A stretch of DNA of 64,000 bases from Bradyrhizobium sp. 200 (GCF_023100945.1 NZ_CP064689.1:3082001-3146000); one strand, 5' to 3'. Positions 37,403-46,722 are shown, counted from the stretch's first letter. Program-made: numbers and translations. Notes: generated by a model not told the origin, from the letters alone.

Positions 37403-40084
37403 ATGACCGCTGAAACGCCGCCGAATTCGCTGCCGCCGCGATCGTTCTCGCTGTCGATCGGCCAATTGACGTTCGGCAGTTTCATGCTGGTGTTGGCGGT
37501 GATCATCATCACCTCGACCGCCAGCGTCATCGCCATCCGCCACATCGATTCGACCTTTGCCGAGCTGCAGCGGCTGCAGAGCGTCGGGGACCTCGCCGAG
37601 GACATCGATCGCCGCATGAACGAATTGCGGCTCGCCGCGCGGGATTTCGTCACCGACCCCGGCACGCAGTCGGTTCAGGTCGGCGAAGCCGCGACTTCGC
37701 TCAGCGAGGTCCTGAAGAAGACCCGGCTGGAGCTTGCTCCCGAGCAGCAGGACATGATCGACGGCGTCAGCGAGCGCCTGACGACCTATCGAAACGGCAT
37801 CGAGCGCATTTCCGCGCTGATCAATCGCCGCGCTGAAATGATCGTGGCCCTGCCGCCCCTGCGGGAGAAGTTCGATGCAGCGATCGCCGAGACGGCTGAT
37901 CCCCACGTCGCGTCGGCATTGTTTCAGAGCCAGAGCCGGATCGCCTCGGCGCTGCTGGCGCGCAATCCGTCTGCCGCCGAACAGACCGCGCAAGGCATGC
38001 GCTCGATGACGATTACCGAGCCGAATCTGCGCGCGGCCGTCGATGCCTATGCCGAAGCGATCATCGGCATATCGATTCGCGAGCGGCAGATATCCGACAT
38101 CGACAAGGAGGTGCTGGGAACGGAGGGCCGCCTGATCCAGCGCGTCACGGAATTGTTGCGCGAGGTCAGCGAGCGGCGGGGCCGTGTCCTCTCCCGCGAT
38201 TTTGCAAAGACACTGACGGAAGCGAAGTGGCAGAGCATCGTGCTCGGCACCGCCGGCGTGCTGATCGGAATATTCGCCTCACTGCTGGTGGTTCGTCGCA
38301 CCGTGCGCCCGCTCGCCGCGATTGCAAGCTCGATCCGCGCGGTGGCCGGCGGCGAGAAGAGTGCATCGATCCCGGCAATCGACGTGGACAACGAGATCGG
38401 CGACATTGCCCGCGCCGCCGAGGTGTTCCGGCAGACGCTGGTCGATGCCGATACGGCACGCGAGGCGGCGGTGCGTGCGCTCGCCGAACAACGGCTTGCC
38501 GAGGAAAGCTACCGCAAGCTGTTCGAGTCCTCGGTCGATGGAATTTATGTCACGACGCCCGGCGGGGCGCTGCTGAACGCCAACCCGGCGCTGGCGCGGA
38601 TGATGGGCTATGCCACGCCGCAGGATCTGATCAACGGCATCGGCAGCATTGCGGATACGGTCTATGTCCATCCCGAGGCGCGGGCGGAATACGAGCGGCT
38701 GATGCAACGCGACGGCATGGTCCGTGAATATGAGTATCAGGTTCGCACGCGCAACGATTCGGTGCTGTGGCTCTCCGACAGCGCCAGCTCCGTGCACAAC
38801 GAGGCCGGCGTCATCGTCCGCTACGAGGGAACGGTGCGCGACATCACCGACCAGAAGCGCGCCGAGGATGCGATCGCCGAAGGCCGCCGCTTGCTGCAAA
38901 TGGTGATCGACACCGTGCCCGCCGTCATCAACGTCAAGGACAGGGAGCTCCGCTATGTCCTGATGAACCGCTATATGGCCGGCATTTTCGGGGTCGAGCC
39001 GGGATATGCGATCGGCCGCACCACCGCCGACCTGATGTCGCGCTACGGCGCGGCAAAGACCAGCGAGCCCGACAAGCGGGTGCTGGCGGTCGGCAAGGAG
39101 CTCGGCTTTTACGAGGAGGAATACAAGGACGCGTCCGGCCATATGCGGCAATGGCTGGTCAACAAGCTGCCGATCCTGGATGCGGCCGGCGAGATCGAGA
39201 ACATCGTGACCGTTGCGCTCGACATCGGCGAGCGCAAGCGCGTCGAATCCGAGATGCGCAAGGCCAAGGACGCGGCGGAGGGGGCACTGCGGAACTTGCG
39301 CGAGACGCAGAATTCGCTGATCGAGGCGGAAAAGCTCGCCGCGTTGGGACGGCTGGTGGCCGGCGTGGCCCACGAGGTCAACAACCCCGTCGGCATCAGC
39401 CTGACGGTTGCGTCCGCGCTGGAGCGCAAGACGTCGAACTTTGCAGCCGAGGTCGCCCGCGGCGAACTGCGGCGATCGAGCCTGAACGATTTCCTCGATA
39501 CCAGCCGCGATGCGTCGTCGCAGCTCGTCGCCAACCTCAACCGCGCCGCCGAGCTGATCCAGTCGTTCAAGCAGGTCGCCGCGGACCGCAACTATTCCGA
39601 CCAGCGCTCTTTCGACCTTGGCGACCTCACCGAGCAGGTGGTGATGAGCCTGCGGCCGGGCCTGCGCAAACACAATCTGACGCTCAATGTCGAGTGCCAG
39701 CCCAATCTGATCATGAACAGCTATCCCGGGCCCTACGGACAGGTGCTCACCAACCTGTTCCTCAATTCGGTGGCGCATGCGTTCCCGGACGGCAAGCCCG
39801 GCACAGTCGATATCCAGGTACGCGAGTCCGGCAAGGACAATGTCGAGATCATCTTTTCCGATAATGGCATCGGCATGAGCCTCGACGTTCGCCGCCGCGC
39901 CTTCGATCCGTTCTTCACCACGCGTCGCGACCAGGGCGGCACCGGACTTGGCCTGCACATCGTCTACAGCATCGTGACGACGCGCCTCGGCGGCCGGCTC
40001 GATCTCGATTCACAGCCGGGCGGTGGCACGCGCATCCAGATGATCCTGCCGCGCACGGCGCCGCTGGAGCAGGCGGCGGAGTAG
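37403..40084 (+). CDS. Membrane sensor histidine kinase with two PAS domains
   Basis: 893 residues from the ATG at 37403 (earlier ATG at 37274 possible). Order: membrane helix (about 21-44), periplasmic helical region of about 230 residues, second helix (about 275-295), HAMP, PAS (ESYRKLFESSVDGIYVTTPGG), second PAS (LLQMVIDTVPAVINVKD), HisKA H-box VAGVAHEVNNP (His about 657), and HATPase_c with DNGIGM (about 820) and GTGLGLH. Similar to kinases of the AtoS/DctB class. No response regulator is adjacent, so it is an orphan kinase. Confidence 0.93.
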   Translation: MTAETPPNSLPPRSFSLSIGQLTFGSFMLVLAVIIITSTASVIAIRHIDSTFAELQRLQSVGDLAEDIDRRMNELRLAARDFVTDPGTQSVQVGEAATSLSEVLKKTRLELAPEQQDMIDGVSERLTTYRNGIERISALINRRAEMIVALPPLREKFDAAIAETADPHVASALFQSQSRIASALLARNPSAAEQTAQGMRSMTITEPNLRAAVDAYAEAIIGISIRERQISDIDKEVLGTEGRLIQRVTELLREVSERRGRVLSRDFAKTLTEAKWQSIVLGTAGVLIGIFASLLVVRRTVRPLAAIASSIRAVAGGEKSASIPAIDVDNEIGDIARAAEVFRQTLVDADTAREAAVRALAEQRLAEESYRKLFESSVDGIYVTTPGGALLNANPALARMMGYATPQDLINGIGSIADTVYVHPEARAEYERLMQRDGMVREYEYQVRTRNDSVLWLSDSASSVHNEAGVIVRYEGTVRDITDQKRAEDAIAEGRRLLQMVIDTVPAVINVKDRELRYVLMNRYMAGIFGVEPGYAIGRTTADLMSRYGAAKTSEPDKRVLAVGKELGFYEEEYKDASGHMRQWLVNKLPILDAAGEIENIVTVALDIGERKRVESEMRKAKDAAEGALRNLRETQNSLIEAEKLAALGRLVAGVAHEVNNPVGISLTVASALERKTSNFAAEVARGELRRSSLNDFLDTSRDASSQLVANLNRAAELIQSFKQVAADRNYSDQRSFDLGDLTEQVVMSLRPGLRKHNLTLNVECQPNLIMNSYPGPYGQVLTNLFLNSVAHAFPDGKPGTVDIQVRESGKDNVEIIFSDNGIGMSLDVRRRAFDPFFTTRRDQGGTGLGLHIVYSIVTTRLGGRLDLDSQPGGGTRIQMILPRTAPLEQAAE

Positions 40085-40102
40085 CCGTGCCTCGCGGAAC
40101 AG

Positions 40103-40453
40103 CTAGTTGATATCCGCCAGCTTGTGCAGTGTGGCGCCGAAGATCTGGCTCGCTTTGCCGACGAGCGCGGTTCCATTCATGCTGCCGCGGGTGTCGGTGA
40201 AGGTTCCGGATACGCCAATGCCGACCGGATTGGGTCCGCCGAACAGCGGATTGTCATTGTCGCGCGGGGTAGTGTGGCGCTGCACCAGGACCTCGCCTTT
40301 GAAGGTATCGCCCTTCACGGTGTAGCTGCCGGTATAAAACAGATAGGCGTCGCCGCCGAGAATCTGGCCGTCTCTGAACAAAATGACGCCGCTGCCCTTG
40401 CCGGTGCGCCCATCCAGCAGGGTGACGTGGATCGAATAGAGCCCGTTCTTCAT
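40103..40453 (-). CDS. GrlR-like regulatory protein
   Basis: 116 residues. KNGLYSIHVTLLDGRTGKGS then VILFRDGQILGGDAYLFYTGSY has the pattern of the GrlR family: small beta-barrel proteins whose type member binds GrlA and represses type III secretion in attaching-effacing E. coli. Orphan GrlR-like proteins are common in rhizobia with no secretion system nearby, and none is seen here. It converges on the histidine kinase gene. Confidence 0.8.
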   Translation of the reverse strand: MKNGLYSIHVTLLDGRTGKGSGVILFRDGQILGGDAYLFYTGSYTVKGDTFKGEVLVQRHTTPRDNDNPLFGGPNPVGIGVSGTFTDTRGSMNGTALVGKASQIFGATLHKLADIN

Positions 40454-40793
40454 GACGTCCCAGATGCCGGCCGCCGCGCCCACGGAAGCCGGTCAAGGAG
40501 TTATGCCAAAGCGCGGCCTGCACCGTCAACGCGTCAGGTTGACTGCCAATTCGCGCACAGGAGCAAAGCCAAAGGGTACCACTCCGACGTGACGCGAGAA
40601 TGATGTAGGGGGAACCGAATCAAGTTGGCCCACGAAATGCATAGTTCGGTTTGGCACCGGCCGGCGGGTGCAGGAGCAAGAGAAACAGGTGACCAACTGG
40701 ATAAATTCCGGCGGCCACGTGCCGCATCCACACATCGGGAACTGCAACCGTGAAACTACGGGCCGTCATCGCGCGGGCCGTTGGAAAAAGTCG
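40454..40793. other. Gap without a gene
   Basis: No convincing frame, hairpin or repeat was found. It separates the GrlR-like gene and the next small secreted protein, which run away from each other, so a divergent promoter is expected here. Confidence 0.5.
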
Positions 40794-41138
40794 ATGATGA
40801 TCGGCAGCGTGTTGCTGATGTTGCCAATGGCCGCCGATCGCGGCGAGGCCCGCGATCCCGATGGCCGCTATGCCAACTCACCGCTGAAACAATGGTTCGA
40901 CAGTTTGAGGAGCGGCAAGGGACCGTGTTGCTCCGACGCCGATGGATATGCGCTGAGCGATGTCGATTGGGAGTCCGGCAACGGGCATTACCGCGTGCGG
41001 ATCGACGGCGTGTGGCACGACGTGCCCGACGACGCGGTGATCACCGAACCGAATCGCGTCGGCCGAACCATGGTCTGGCCGATCCGTGGTTATCAAGGAT
41101 TGAGCATCCGCTGCTTCATGCCGGGATCAATGACCTGA
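40794..41138 (+). CDS. Small secreted protein, conserved hypothetical
   Basis: 114 residues. ATG at 40794 (or 40797) begins a short signal peptide (MIGSVLLMLPMAADRGEA). The mature part is conserved in character: PLKQWFDSLRSGKGPCCSDADG, then HYRVRIDGVWHDVPDDAVI and IRCFMPGSMT. A vicinal Cys pair and a late Cys suggest a disulphide or metal site. I recall homologues of this in Bradyrhizobium and phage-like contexts; no function is known. Confidence 0.75.
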   Translation: MMIGSVLLMLPMAADRGEARDPDGRYANSPLKQWFDSLRSGKGPCCSDADGYALSDVDWESGNGHYRVRIDGVWHDVPDDAVITEPNRVGRTMVWPIRGYQGLSIRCFMPGSMT

Positions 41139-41227
41139 CCGTCATTGGAGCGAGACTCATCCGCCGAAGCCTTGGCGAAGGCGGATGCCGGCCAGCATGA
41201 CGTAACGTGTCGCTGTTCGCGCGCTCG

Positions 41228-41390
41228 CGTCGGAGTCTGACCGTCATACTCCGCGAAAGCGGAGTATCCAGTACGCCGCGGCTTTTCGATTTTATCTGAG
41301 GTCTCTGGAAATATTGGATCGTCCGCTGAAGGCTGTCATCGGGCGGCGCGGCGCACCGACCGGTGCCGGGTGACGACAGTCCGGAAGTTG
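41228..41390. repeat. Intergenic repeat with GTCATACTCCGCGAAAGCGG hairpin
   Basis: CTCCGCGAAAGCGGAGTATCCAGTACGCCGCGG at the left, and GATCGTCCGCTGAAGG/GTGACGACAG at the right match a common rhizobial interspersed element. Fills the gap between the convergent small secreted gene and the VOC gene. Confidence 0.75.
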
Positions 41391-41407
41391 CTCAGCGGAT
41401 CAGCGCG

Positions 41408-41791
41408 TCACGCATATTTCTTGTCGCGCTCGAGCAGCTCGATCGAAATGCCCTGCGGCCCGCGGATGAAGCAGATGCGCACGCCGGGCCGGATGGTGGT
41501 CGGCTCCTTCGTGAACTCGACGCCCTTGGCCTTGATCTCGGCGGCGACCGCGTCGATGTCTTTCACGGTCAGGCCGAAATGGTCGAGACCCTGATAGGGT
41601 GTCACTGGCGGGGTGTGGACGCCGTCGCCGGCGGTGACGGGCGCGATGAATATGCTGGCGCCGCCGAGCTTGACGTCGATCCGCCCCGGGCCACGGACGA
41701 TCTCGCCGCCCAGAATGTCTTCCAGCCAGGCCGCGGTCGCTTCGGGATCGGGGCTGCGCAAATGGACGTGGTCCCAGGTAACGGTCGGCAT
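41408..41791 (-). CDS. VOC superfamily (glyoxalase-like) protein
   Basis: 127 residues. WDHVHLRSPDPEATAAWLED (metal His), LGGASIFIAPV, GLDHFGLTVKDIDA and SIELLERDKKY follow the two-repeat VOC plan, with the usual metal positions His and Glu kept. GGGGAG 7 bases before ATG. Function unknown. Confidence 0.88.
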   Translation of the reverse strand: MPTVTWDHVHLRSPDPEATAAWLEDILGGEIVRGPGRIDVKLGGASIFIAPVTAGDGVHTPPVTPYQGLDHFGLTVKDIDAVAAEIKAKGVEFTKEPTTIRPGVRICFIRGPQGISIELLERDKKYA

Positions 41792-42047
41792 CTCAATCTC
41801 CCCATTGTTCTTGTTGCGGCTCCAAAGCCGACGTTGTGATGCGGCGCCGCCAATCTAGCCGCCGCGCCTCCGCAATTCCATCCCGGTTGCGCCGTCGCCG
41901 CAATATTGTCGAGGTGACATGAAACCATTTCTGTTCTGGGTGATTGTTGACGGGCGGCGGGATCCGTACAGCGGCGGTCGTGACAGAAGCCGTACGGGAA
42001 ACGCCCGTATGGCTTTTTTCGTGCGCGGCACGGGTGAGGGCACGGCT

Positions 42048-42626
42048 ATGAGAATCGCCGGGTGGTCGTTCGGAAAGTCCGAAGCGCGGCTCGCCGTGCT
42101 GCCGGCCATCGCCATCGCGGGCTGCGCCATATGGTTGATGCTCCCGCAAGCAAGCGACGCCGAGGGCCATTCGACGGCGACGTCGCCTGAAGTTACACGC
42201 CTCACGCAAGATACGTCCCGCACGGACGACACGGCCGGGGGGGTCCAGGCGACCCTGTCGAGCCCGGAGCCGGCGGCGGGCGCTGCCGCTCCTCCCGAGA
42301 TCGCGCCGCCCGAAACGGTGACGCCCGCCACGTCGCCGCTCGACGGCTTGAAAATTACCTCGCAGTCGTGGCGAAGGGGCGGGCTCGGTTCGAAGGCGCT
42401 GGTGACATTCACGCTCCGCAACGCCAATGATTACGCGGTCAAGGATATAGAAATCGCCTGCACCTTCACCCGCCGGGACGGCAGGCATCTGACCGACCGT
42501 CGGCGCGTCATTCCCGATACCGTTAACATGAAGAGCCGGAAGCGTTACGCCGGTATGCTGGTCGGGTTCGTCAACGTCAACGCAAATAAGGCAAAATGTT
42601 CACTGGTAACGGCCAGTCGAATTTAA
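42048..42626 (+). CDS. Membrane-anchored hypothetical protein
   Basis: 192 residues from the ATG at 42048 (GAGGGC upstream; 42009 is possible). One membrane helix near the N-terminus (LAVLPAIAIAGCAIWLML), then a Pro/Ala/Thr-rich linker of about 80 residues, and a beta-rich C-terminal domain: KITSQSWRRGGLGSKALVTF, LRNANDYAVKDIEIAC, TRRDGRHLTDRRRVIPDT. The last domain resembles small immunoglobulin-like periplasmic folds. No family named. Confidence 0.72.
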   Translation: MRIAGWSFGKSEARLAVLPAIAIAGCAIWLMLPQASDAEGHSTATSPEVTRLTQDTSRTDDTAGGVQATLSSPEPAAGAAAPPEIAPPETVTPATSPLDGLKITSQSWRRGGLGSKALVTFTLRNANDYAVKDIEIACTFTRRDGRHLTDRRRVIPDTVNMKSRKRYAGMLVGFVNVNANKAKCSLVTASRI

Positions 42627-42768
42627 CCCTTGCGCGATCAAACGCGCGTTCCGCACCCGAAAACGTGATCGCCGCCTTTGAACCTTGCTGGCGGGGCAGG
42701 AACTAACTGGTGTATCGCCCGTTAGGCGATTGAACCGCGCGTTGCTCGCGCGAGGGGAGCGAGACCAA

Positions 42769-43245
42769 ATGCCCGTGGCGCGTTATTTCCTGTTTGTCGG
42801 CGGAGTGCTGCTCGCGCTGCTGTTGGCGATCGATGCGCTCGTCCCGCAGCAGGCCGTCGTGGCCAGCCAGTCCGCTCCTTCGGTTGACAAGACCGTGGTT
42901 CGCATTCGTTCCGACCAGAAACCGCCGGAGCGGGTGGTCTACGACACCAGCCTTCCGACCATTGTTCCGCCGCCGGCTATGACGGCCCAGGCCGTCGCGC
43001 CGCCCGTGCGTGCCGCGGCCCCTGCCTCTCCCTTGGCCGACGCTGCTGCCCAGGCCCGTGCGCGGGAGACCTTTGCCCAGTTCGTCCCGGCGGAGGCCAA
43101 GAAGCCCGAGCCGCAGGTCCAGCGCAAGCGCAAGATCGCCAAGAGCCGTCCGCCAATGCAGATCGGTCAACAGCCGCAAATGCGGGTCGCGCAGCAGTCG
43201 CATTTCGGCTTCTTTGGCGGCTCGAACTGGAACAGCACCTGGTAA
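42769..43245 (+). CDS. Single-pass membrane protein with Pro/Ala-rich tail
   Basis: GGGGAG 9 bases before the ATG at 42769 sets the start. 158 residues: one membrane helix (YFLFVGGVLLALLLAIDALV), then an Ala/Pro/Gln-rich region and a basic stretch (QRKRKIAKSRPPMQIGQ) ending FGFFGGSNWNSTW. I recall close relatives in Bradyrhizobium. Function unknown. Confidence 0.75.
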   Translation: MPVARYFLFVGGVLLALLLAIDALVPQQAVVASQSAPSVDKTVVRIRSDQKPPERVVYDTSLPTIVPPPAMTAQAVAPPVRAAAPASPLADAAAQARARETFAQFVPAEAKKPEPQVQRKRKIAKSRPPMQIGQQPQMRVAQQSHFGFFGGSNWNSTW

Positions 43246-43265
43246 GGTGCGCCGCCTGATTTGAT

Positions 43266-43643
43266 TTAGCGCGGCAGCTTCGGAATCTTGTCCGCAAAAC
43301 CGTTGTAGCAGGTCAGGCGCTCGTCTTCCTCCTTGAGGAATCGGCAGTCGTTGACACCCTTCGCTGCCGGCGCCTTCGGCTTGGGCTGCGGCGCATAAAT
43401 GGCGTCGTAGCAGTTCAGGCGTTCCTTGGTCGCATCGTCGATGTCCTGGCAGGCCTGCAACTTCTGGGCGACCGACAAGGGTTTTTCTTTCTCCTTGCCC
43501 GCCGCAGTCTTCTTCGACCCGACCACAACCAGCGGTTTTCCGCCGACGGTCGGAGGATTGGCGGGCTCAGCCGGGGTATTCGCCCCCTGAGCCAGCGCCG
43601 CCGCCGGATACAGGATCGCCAGCGTCAGGATGATCTTTCTCAT
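43266..43643 (-). CDS. Small secreted protein, hypothetical
   Basis: 125 residues with a signal peptide (KIILTLAILYPAAALAQ). The mature part has four Cys: LQACQDIDDATKERLNCYD and NDCRFLKEEDERLTCYN, a duplicated C..I/L..D/E....R.xCY motif, typical of short helical disulphide repeats. No family named. It converges on the previous gene. Confidence 0.75.
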   Translation of the reverse strand: MRKIILTLAILYPAAALAQGANTPAEPANPPTVGGKPLVVVGSKKTAAGKEKEKPLSVAQKLQACQDIDDATKERLNCYDAIYAPQPKPKAPAAKGVNDCRFLKEEDERLTCYNGFADKIPKLPR

Positions 43644-43676
43644 GTTGAAATGTCCGAATAGCCGTAAGCCGAACGA

Positions 43677-43723
43677 GCGCGCCCGGAGAGACCAGTAACT
43701 CCCGACCTTCGGAATCGAAATCC
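43677..43723 (-). pseudogene. Degenerate tRNA-Arg 3' fragment (possible att remnant)
   Basis: This 47-base stretch aligns with the 3' half of the intact tRNA-Arg(TCG) at 56737-56813 in the same orientation: about 40 of 47 positions match, including AACTCCCGACC and TCGGAATCGAAATCC. The T-loop bases (TTCGAA side) are changed and one base is inserted, so it cannot be a working tRNA. Nothing of the 5' half is found to the right. Confidence 0.7.
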
Positions 43724-43980
43724 CGCTGCCCGCCTGCGTTCTCTAGCACCATCGCCAAGCGTCTGTCTAACCCGTTGATTTAATGGCCAATCAATTGAGC
43801 CTGGGACGGCCCGAGGGGGCCGATTGGGCCTTGCTTGACGTCTGGTTGCCGCCGGGCGTGGTGGTTTGTGATTGGTGCACTTCATCCGCGAGCACCACCT
43901 TTGTGGTCTAGTGGGCGCTTCTTCGGCGGTCGTGTGGGCGCCGTCGTCGGAGCATTTCGCTGGCCCGTAGGGAGAGCATC

Positions 43981-45153
43981 ATGTCCGATCCGCAACGCCG
44001 GGAGTTTCTGGCCGCCGCAGGCATAGCCTCGCTGGCAGCGCTGGGCACGGCCCAGCCGGCCGCCGGCGGCGATCCTAGTTTCATGAACAATGTTCCGGAC
44101 CCAACGCTCGCGGGCAAGGATCTGCCGACCTTCAAATTCGCGCTGGAGAAGTCGGACGGCAAGGTCATCGGCAACAGTTATGGCAAGGAGGCGACCGTCG
44201 CGCAACTGCCGATCTCCAAGGGGATCGCCGGCGTCTCGATGCGGCTTGAACCCGGCGCGATGCGCGAACTGCATTGGCACGCCACCGCGGCTGAATGGGC
44301 GTTCGTTCTCGAGGGCCGCGTCCGCACCACTGTCGTCGACCCAAGCGGCCTCGCCGAGACCAACGATTTCGACCCCGGCGACGTCTGGTACTTCCCGCGC
44401 GGCCACGGCCACATGCTGCAATGCCTCGGCGAAAAGCCCTGTCACTTCATCCTGATCTTCGACAACGGCTACTTCTCCGAATTCGGCACCTTCAGCATCA
44501 CCGACTGGGTCGGCCATACGCCTCCGGCGCTGCTGGCGAAGAATTTCGGCCTGCCTGAAACATCGTTCGCAACGTTCCCGAAGGAGGAGGTGTATTTCGC
44601 GCGCGGCAAACCGCCGCCTGCCGAGCCCTCAGTGCCGCTGCAGGGCTGGAAGCTGCCGCCGGAGACCCACAAATACCGCCTGCTGGCGCAGCCGCCGCAT
44701 GCGACCTATCGGGGCGGCCGCGAGTGGCGCGTCGATTCCAGCCGTTTCCCAATTGCGAAGACGATCACGGGCGTCGTCCTCGATCTCGATCCCGGCGCAC
44801 TGCGGACGCTGCACTGGCATCCGAACGCCGACGAATGGCAATATGTCGTCGAGGGCGAGGTGAGCGTCACCTTGTTCGGCTCTCACGGTCGCTACCGGAT
44901 CGAGCGATTGCAGAAGGGTGACGTCGGCTACATTCCGCAAGGCTATGGTCACTCGCTCGAGAATGTGGGCAGCGGACCTGCGCGCATCCTGATCGGATTC
45001 AATGCAGGCGCCTACGAGACCATCGACCTGTCGCAATGGATCGCGGCGAATCCCAGGGATGTGCTCGTCACGAATTTCGGCCAGCCAGCGGAACTGTTCG
45101 AAAAATTCCCGGATCGGGATGTGTTCATCGCCGGCAAGGATGGAGCCCGATAG
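43981..45153 (+). CDS. Oxalate decarboxylase-type bicupin
   Basis: 390 residues with a Tat-like signal (RREFLAAAG). Cupin 1: GAMRELHWHATAAEW (His98, His100, Glu105) and His144; cupin 2: GALRTLHWHPNADEW (His278, His280, Glu285). Each is a Mn site. The lid loop of cupin 1 reads SEFGT (166-170) and keeps the catalytic Glu of B. subtilis OxdC (SENST there), favouring decarboxylation of oxalate to formate and CO2 over oxidation. Substrate could still be a related acid. GGGAGAG precedes the ATG. It starts about 300 bases right of the tRNA fragment. Confidence 0.88.
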   Translation: MSDPQRREFLAAAGIASLAALGTAQPAAGGDPSFMNNVPDPTLAGKDLPTFKFALEKSDGKVIGNSYGKEATVAQLPISKGIAGVSMRLEPGAMRELHWHATAAEWAFVLEGRVRTTVVDPSGLAETNDFDPGDVWYFPRGHGHMLQCLGEKPCHFILIFDNGYFSEFGTFSITDWVGHTPPALLAKNFGLPETSFATFPKEEVYFARGKPPPAEPSVPLQGWKLPPETHKYRLLAQPPHATYRGGREWRVDSSRFPIAKTITGVVLDLDPGALRTLHWHPNADEWQYVVEGEVSVTLFGSHGRYRIERLQKGDVGYIPQGYGHSLENVGSGPARILIGFNAGAYETIDLSQWIAANPRDVLVTNFGQPAELFEKFPDRDVFIAGKDGAR

Positions 45154-45226
45154 GGCCGGGCCGCCAGGCGCGCCTTAAGACGTCGACCGATCTCGCGGCG
45201 CAACCGCGTCTGCCTGGTAGGCAGAT

Positions 45227-45313
45227 CTAGCGCAGGCGATAGGCGTCAAATGCGTGGGCCAGGAATACGCCGATGCTGGCGAACAGAAGGAACGCCGTCA
45301 CGACCTCTGTCAT
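45227..45313 (-). CDS. 28-residue single-helix membrane protein
   Basis: GGGAGGA 6 bases before the ATG is one of the strongest ribosome sites here. The product begins TEVVTAFLLFASIGVFLAHA, one membrane helix, and ends AYRLR. Its ATG overlaps the TGA of the 28-residue frame upstream (ATGA). The hydrophobicity pattern and ribosome site support it; no homologue can be checked here. Confidence 0.7.
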   Translation of the reverse strand: MTEVVTAFLLFASIGVFLAHAFDAYRLR

Positions 45314-45396
45314 AGCTTTCCTCCCTGTATTGCCATGCCGGGAAGGGCACGCTTGAGGAACTCGCGGTAGATGAGGTTGAGTACCGATACCAACAT
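45310..45396 (-). CDS. 28-residue small protein, overlapping upstream of the next
   Basis: Starts LVSVLNLIYREFLKRAL, an amphipathic/basic helix, and ends with the same bases that form the ribosome site and ATG of the following small gene (4-base overlap). GGGG lies 9 bases upstream. The overlap suggests coupled translation of a tiny two-gene operon. Evidence is weaker than for its partner. Confidence 0.6.
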   Translation of the reverse strand: MLVSVLNLIYREFLKRALPGMAIQGGKL

Positions 45397-45616
45397 GATC
45401 TAACCCCGTCGTTTGATGAGACAATACCGTTAGGGGGTCTTTGTTTCCGGAGGACTTCGCGGCGGCTCGAAATGGTTTCGTTGCGCCGCCCGCGGATCAC
45501 GGAATCGCGACGGAACTGGAACACACGATCGTCGTCGCCCGCCCTTTTCTCGCCATGCTAGTTCGAGAGACCTGCGGCGGCAGGTTCTGCGAAGGCCGTG
45601 TTCCCAAAGGTCCTGT

Positions 45617-46636
45617 GTGATCGTCCAACATTTGCTGCAAAACCAGACTGTTACATCCCGGCGCGCGTTGCTGCGCGGGATTGCGTCTTCTGCCAGCGTG
45701 CTCGCGCTCGGCGGATGCGCCAACCTGGGCGCGACGGGCGCGCGTTACGACGCTGCGGCGCTCTCGGTAGAGCCGACGTTGCTCGTCGCAACCACGCGCA
45801 AGCCGGTGAACGGCGGGCGGACGAAACCCTGGTTCGGGTCGGAGCGCGCTACAAGAATGACCATCGCCCGGGCGAAGCTGGTGGCTCCCGACGAGAGCCG
45901 CTTCTCGCTCGCCGCAGCCGGTATTGGCGATTGGCGCCTTGATGGGGTCGAGCCGGTTTCGGCTGAAGTCAGCGATCTTCTCACGCAGGGCGGCGGAGGC
46001 GACGTCCTGATCTACGTGCACGGTTTCAAGCAGACATTCGAGACGGCGGCGCTCGATGCGGCGCATCTTGCCGACGGCATCAAATTTCGCGGGCAGACGA
46101 TGGCGTTCTCCTGGCCGTCCAAGGCCGGACTGTTCGACTACGCCTATGACCGTGACAGCGCGATGTGGTCGCGCGATGGTTTCGAACGCGTGCTCCAATC
46201 CGCTGTCACTACTCCCGGCGTCGGCCGCGTTCACATCGTAGCGCACAGCATGGGCACCATGCTGACGCTCGAAAGCCTGCGCCAGCTCCATGCGCGAAAT
46301 GGCGACGCCGTTTCAGACAAGATCGGGGCTGTCGTGTTCGCCTCACCTGACATCGACATGGATGTGTTCTCGTCGGCGATTGTCCGTATCGGTCCGCTTG
46401 GCCGCAAGATCACGGTCGTCGCCGCGACGAACGATCGCGCGCTGGCGCTGTCGGGACGATTGGCTGGCGGGATGACACGGGTCGGCGCCGCCGAGAAGGC
46501 CGCCATCGAGCAACTCGGGGTGCGCGTCATCGATGCGTCTGACGCAGGCTGGGGCATCATCAACCACGATTTGTTCCTGTCCAATGCCGAAGTGCGGCGG
46601 GTAATACGCCGCTCGATCGATACTTCAGCCGCGTAA
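45617..46636 (+). CDS. Alpha/beta-hydrolase lipoprotein (DUF900-like)
   Basis: 339 residues, GTG start. A lipobox (LALGGC) after a signal (RGIASSASVLA) predicts a lipid-anchored envelope protein. The DUF900 core follows: VLIYVHGFKQTFETAALDAA, AFSWPSKAGLFDYAYDRDSA, nucleophile VAHSMGTMLTLESLRQL, and IINHDLFLSN with the late His. Members are esterase-like with unknown substrates. The gene's start is 220 bases from the tiny ORF pair, in the opposite direction. Confidence 0.86.
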   Translation: MIVQHLLQNQTVTSRRALLRGIASSASVLALGGCANLGATGARYDAAALSVEPTLLVATTRKPVNGGRTKPWFGSERATRMTIARAKLVAPDESRFSLAAAGIGDWRLDGVEPVSAEVSDLLTQGGGGDVLIYVHGFKQTFETAALDAAHLADGIKFRGQTMAFSWPSKAGLFDYAYDRDSAMWSRDGFERVLQSAVTTPGVGRVHIVAHSMGTMLTLESLRQLHARNGDAVSDKIGAVVFASPDIDMDVFSSAIVRIGPLGRKITVVAATNDRALALSGRLAGGMTRVGAAEKAAIEQLGVRVIDASDAGWGIINHDLFLSNAEVRRVIRRSIDTSAA

Positions 46637-46722
46637 AGCGGACCTCGAGAGGCTGCTTTCGGCGCGCCTTCAATCTGCGATGCGCGGTCTGATCTCGCAC
46701 GTCACCATCCTGCAGACCGTGA

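Noticed and set aside
38279..39958. Long minus-strand open frame opposite the histidine kinase
   Set aside because: Shadow of a multi-domain kinase with clear motifs on the plus strand.
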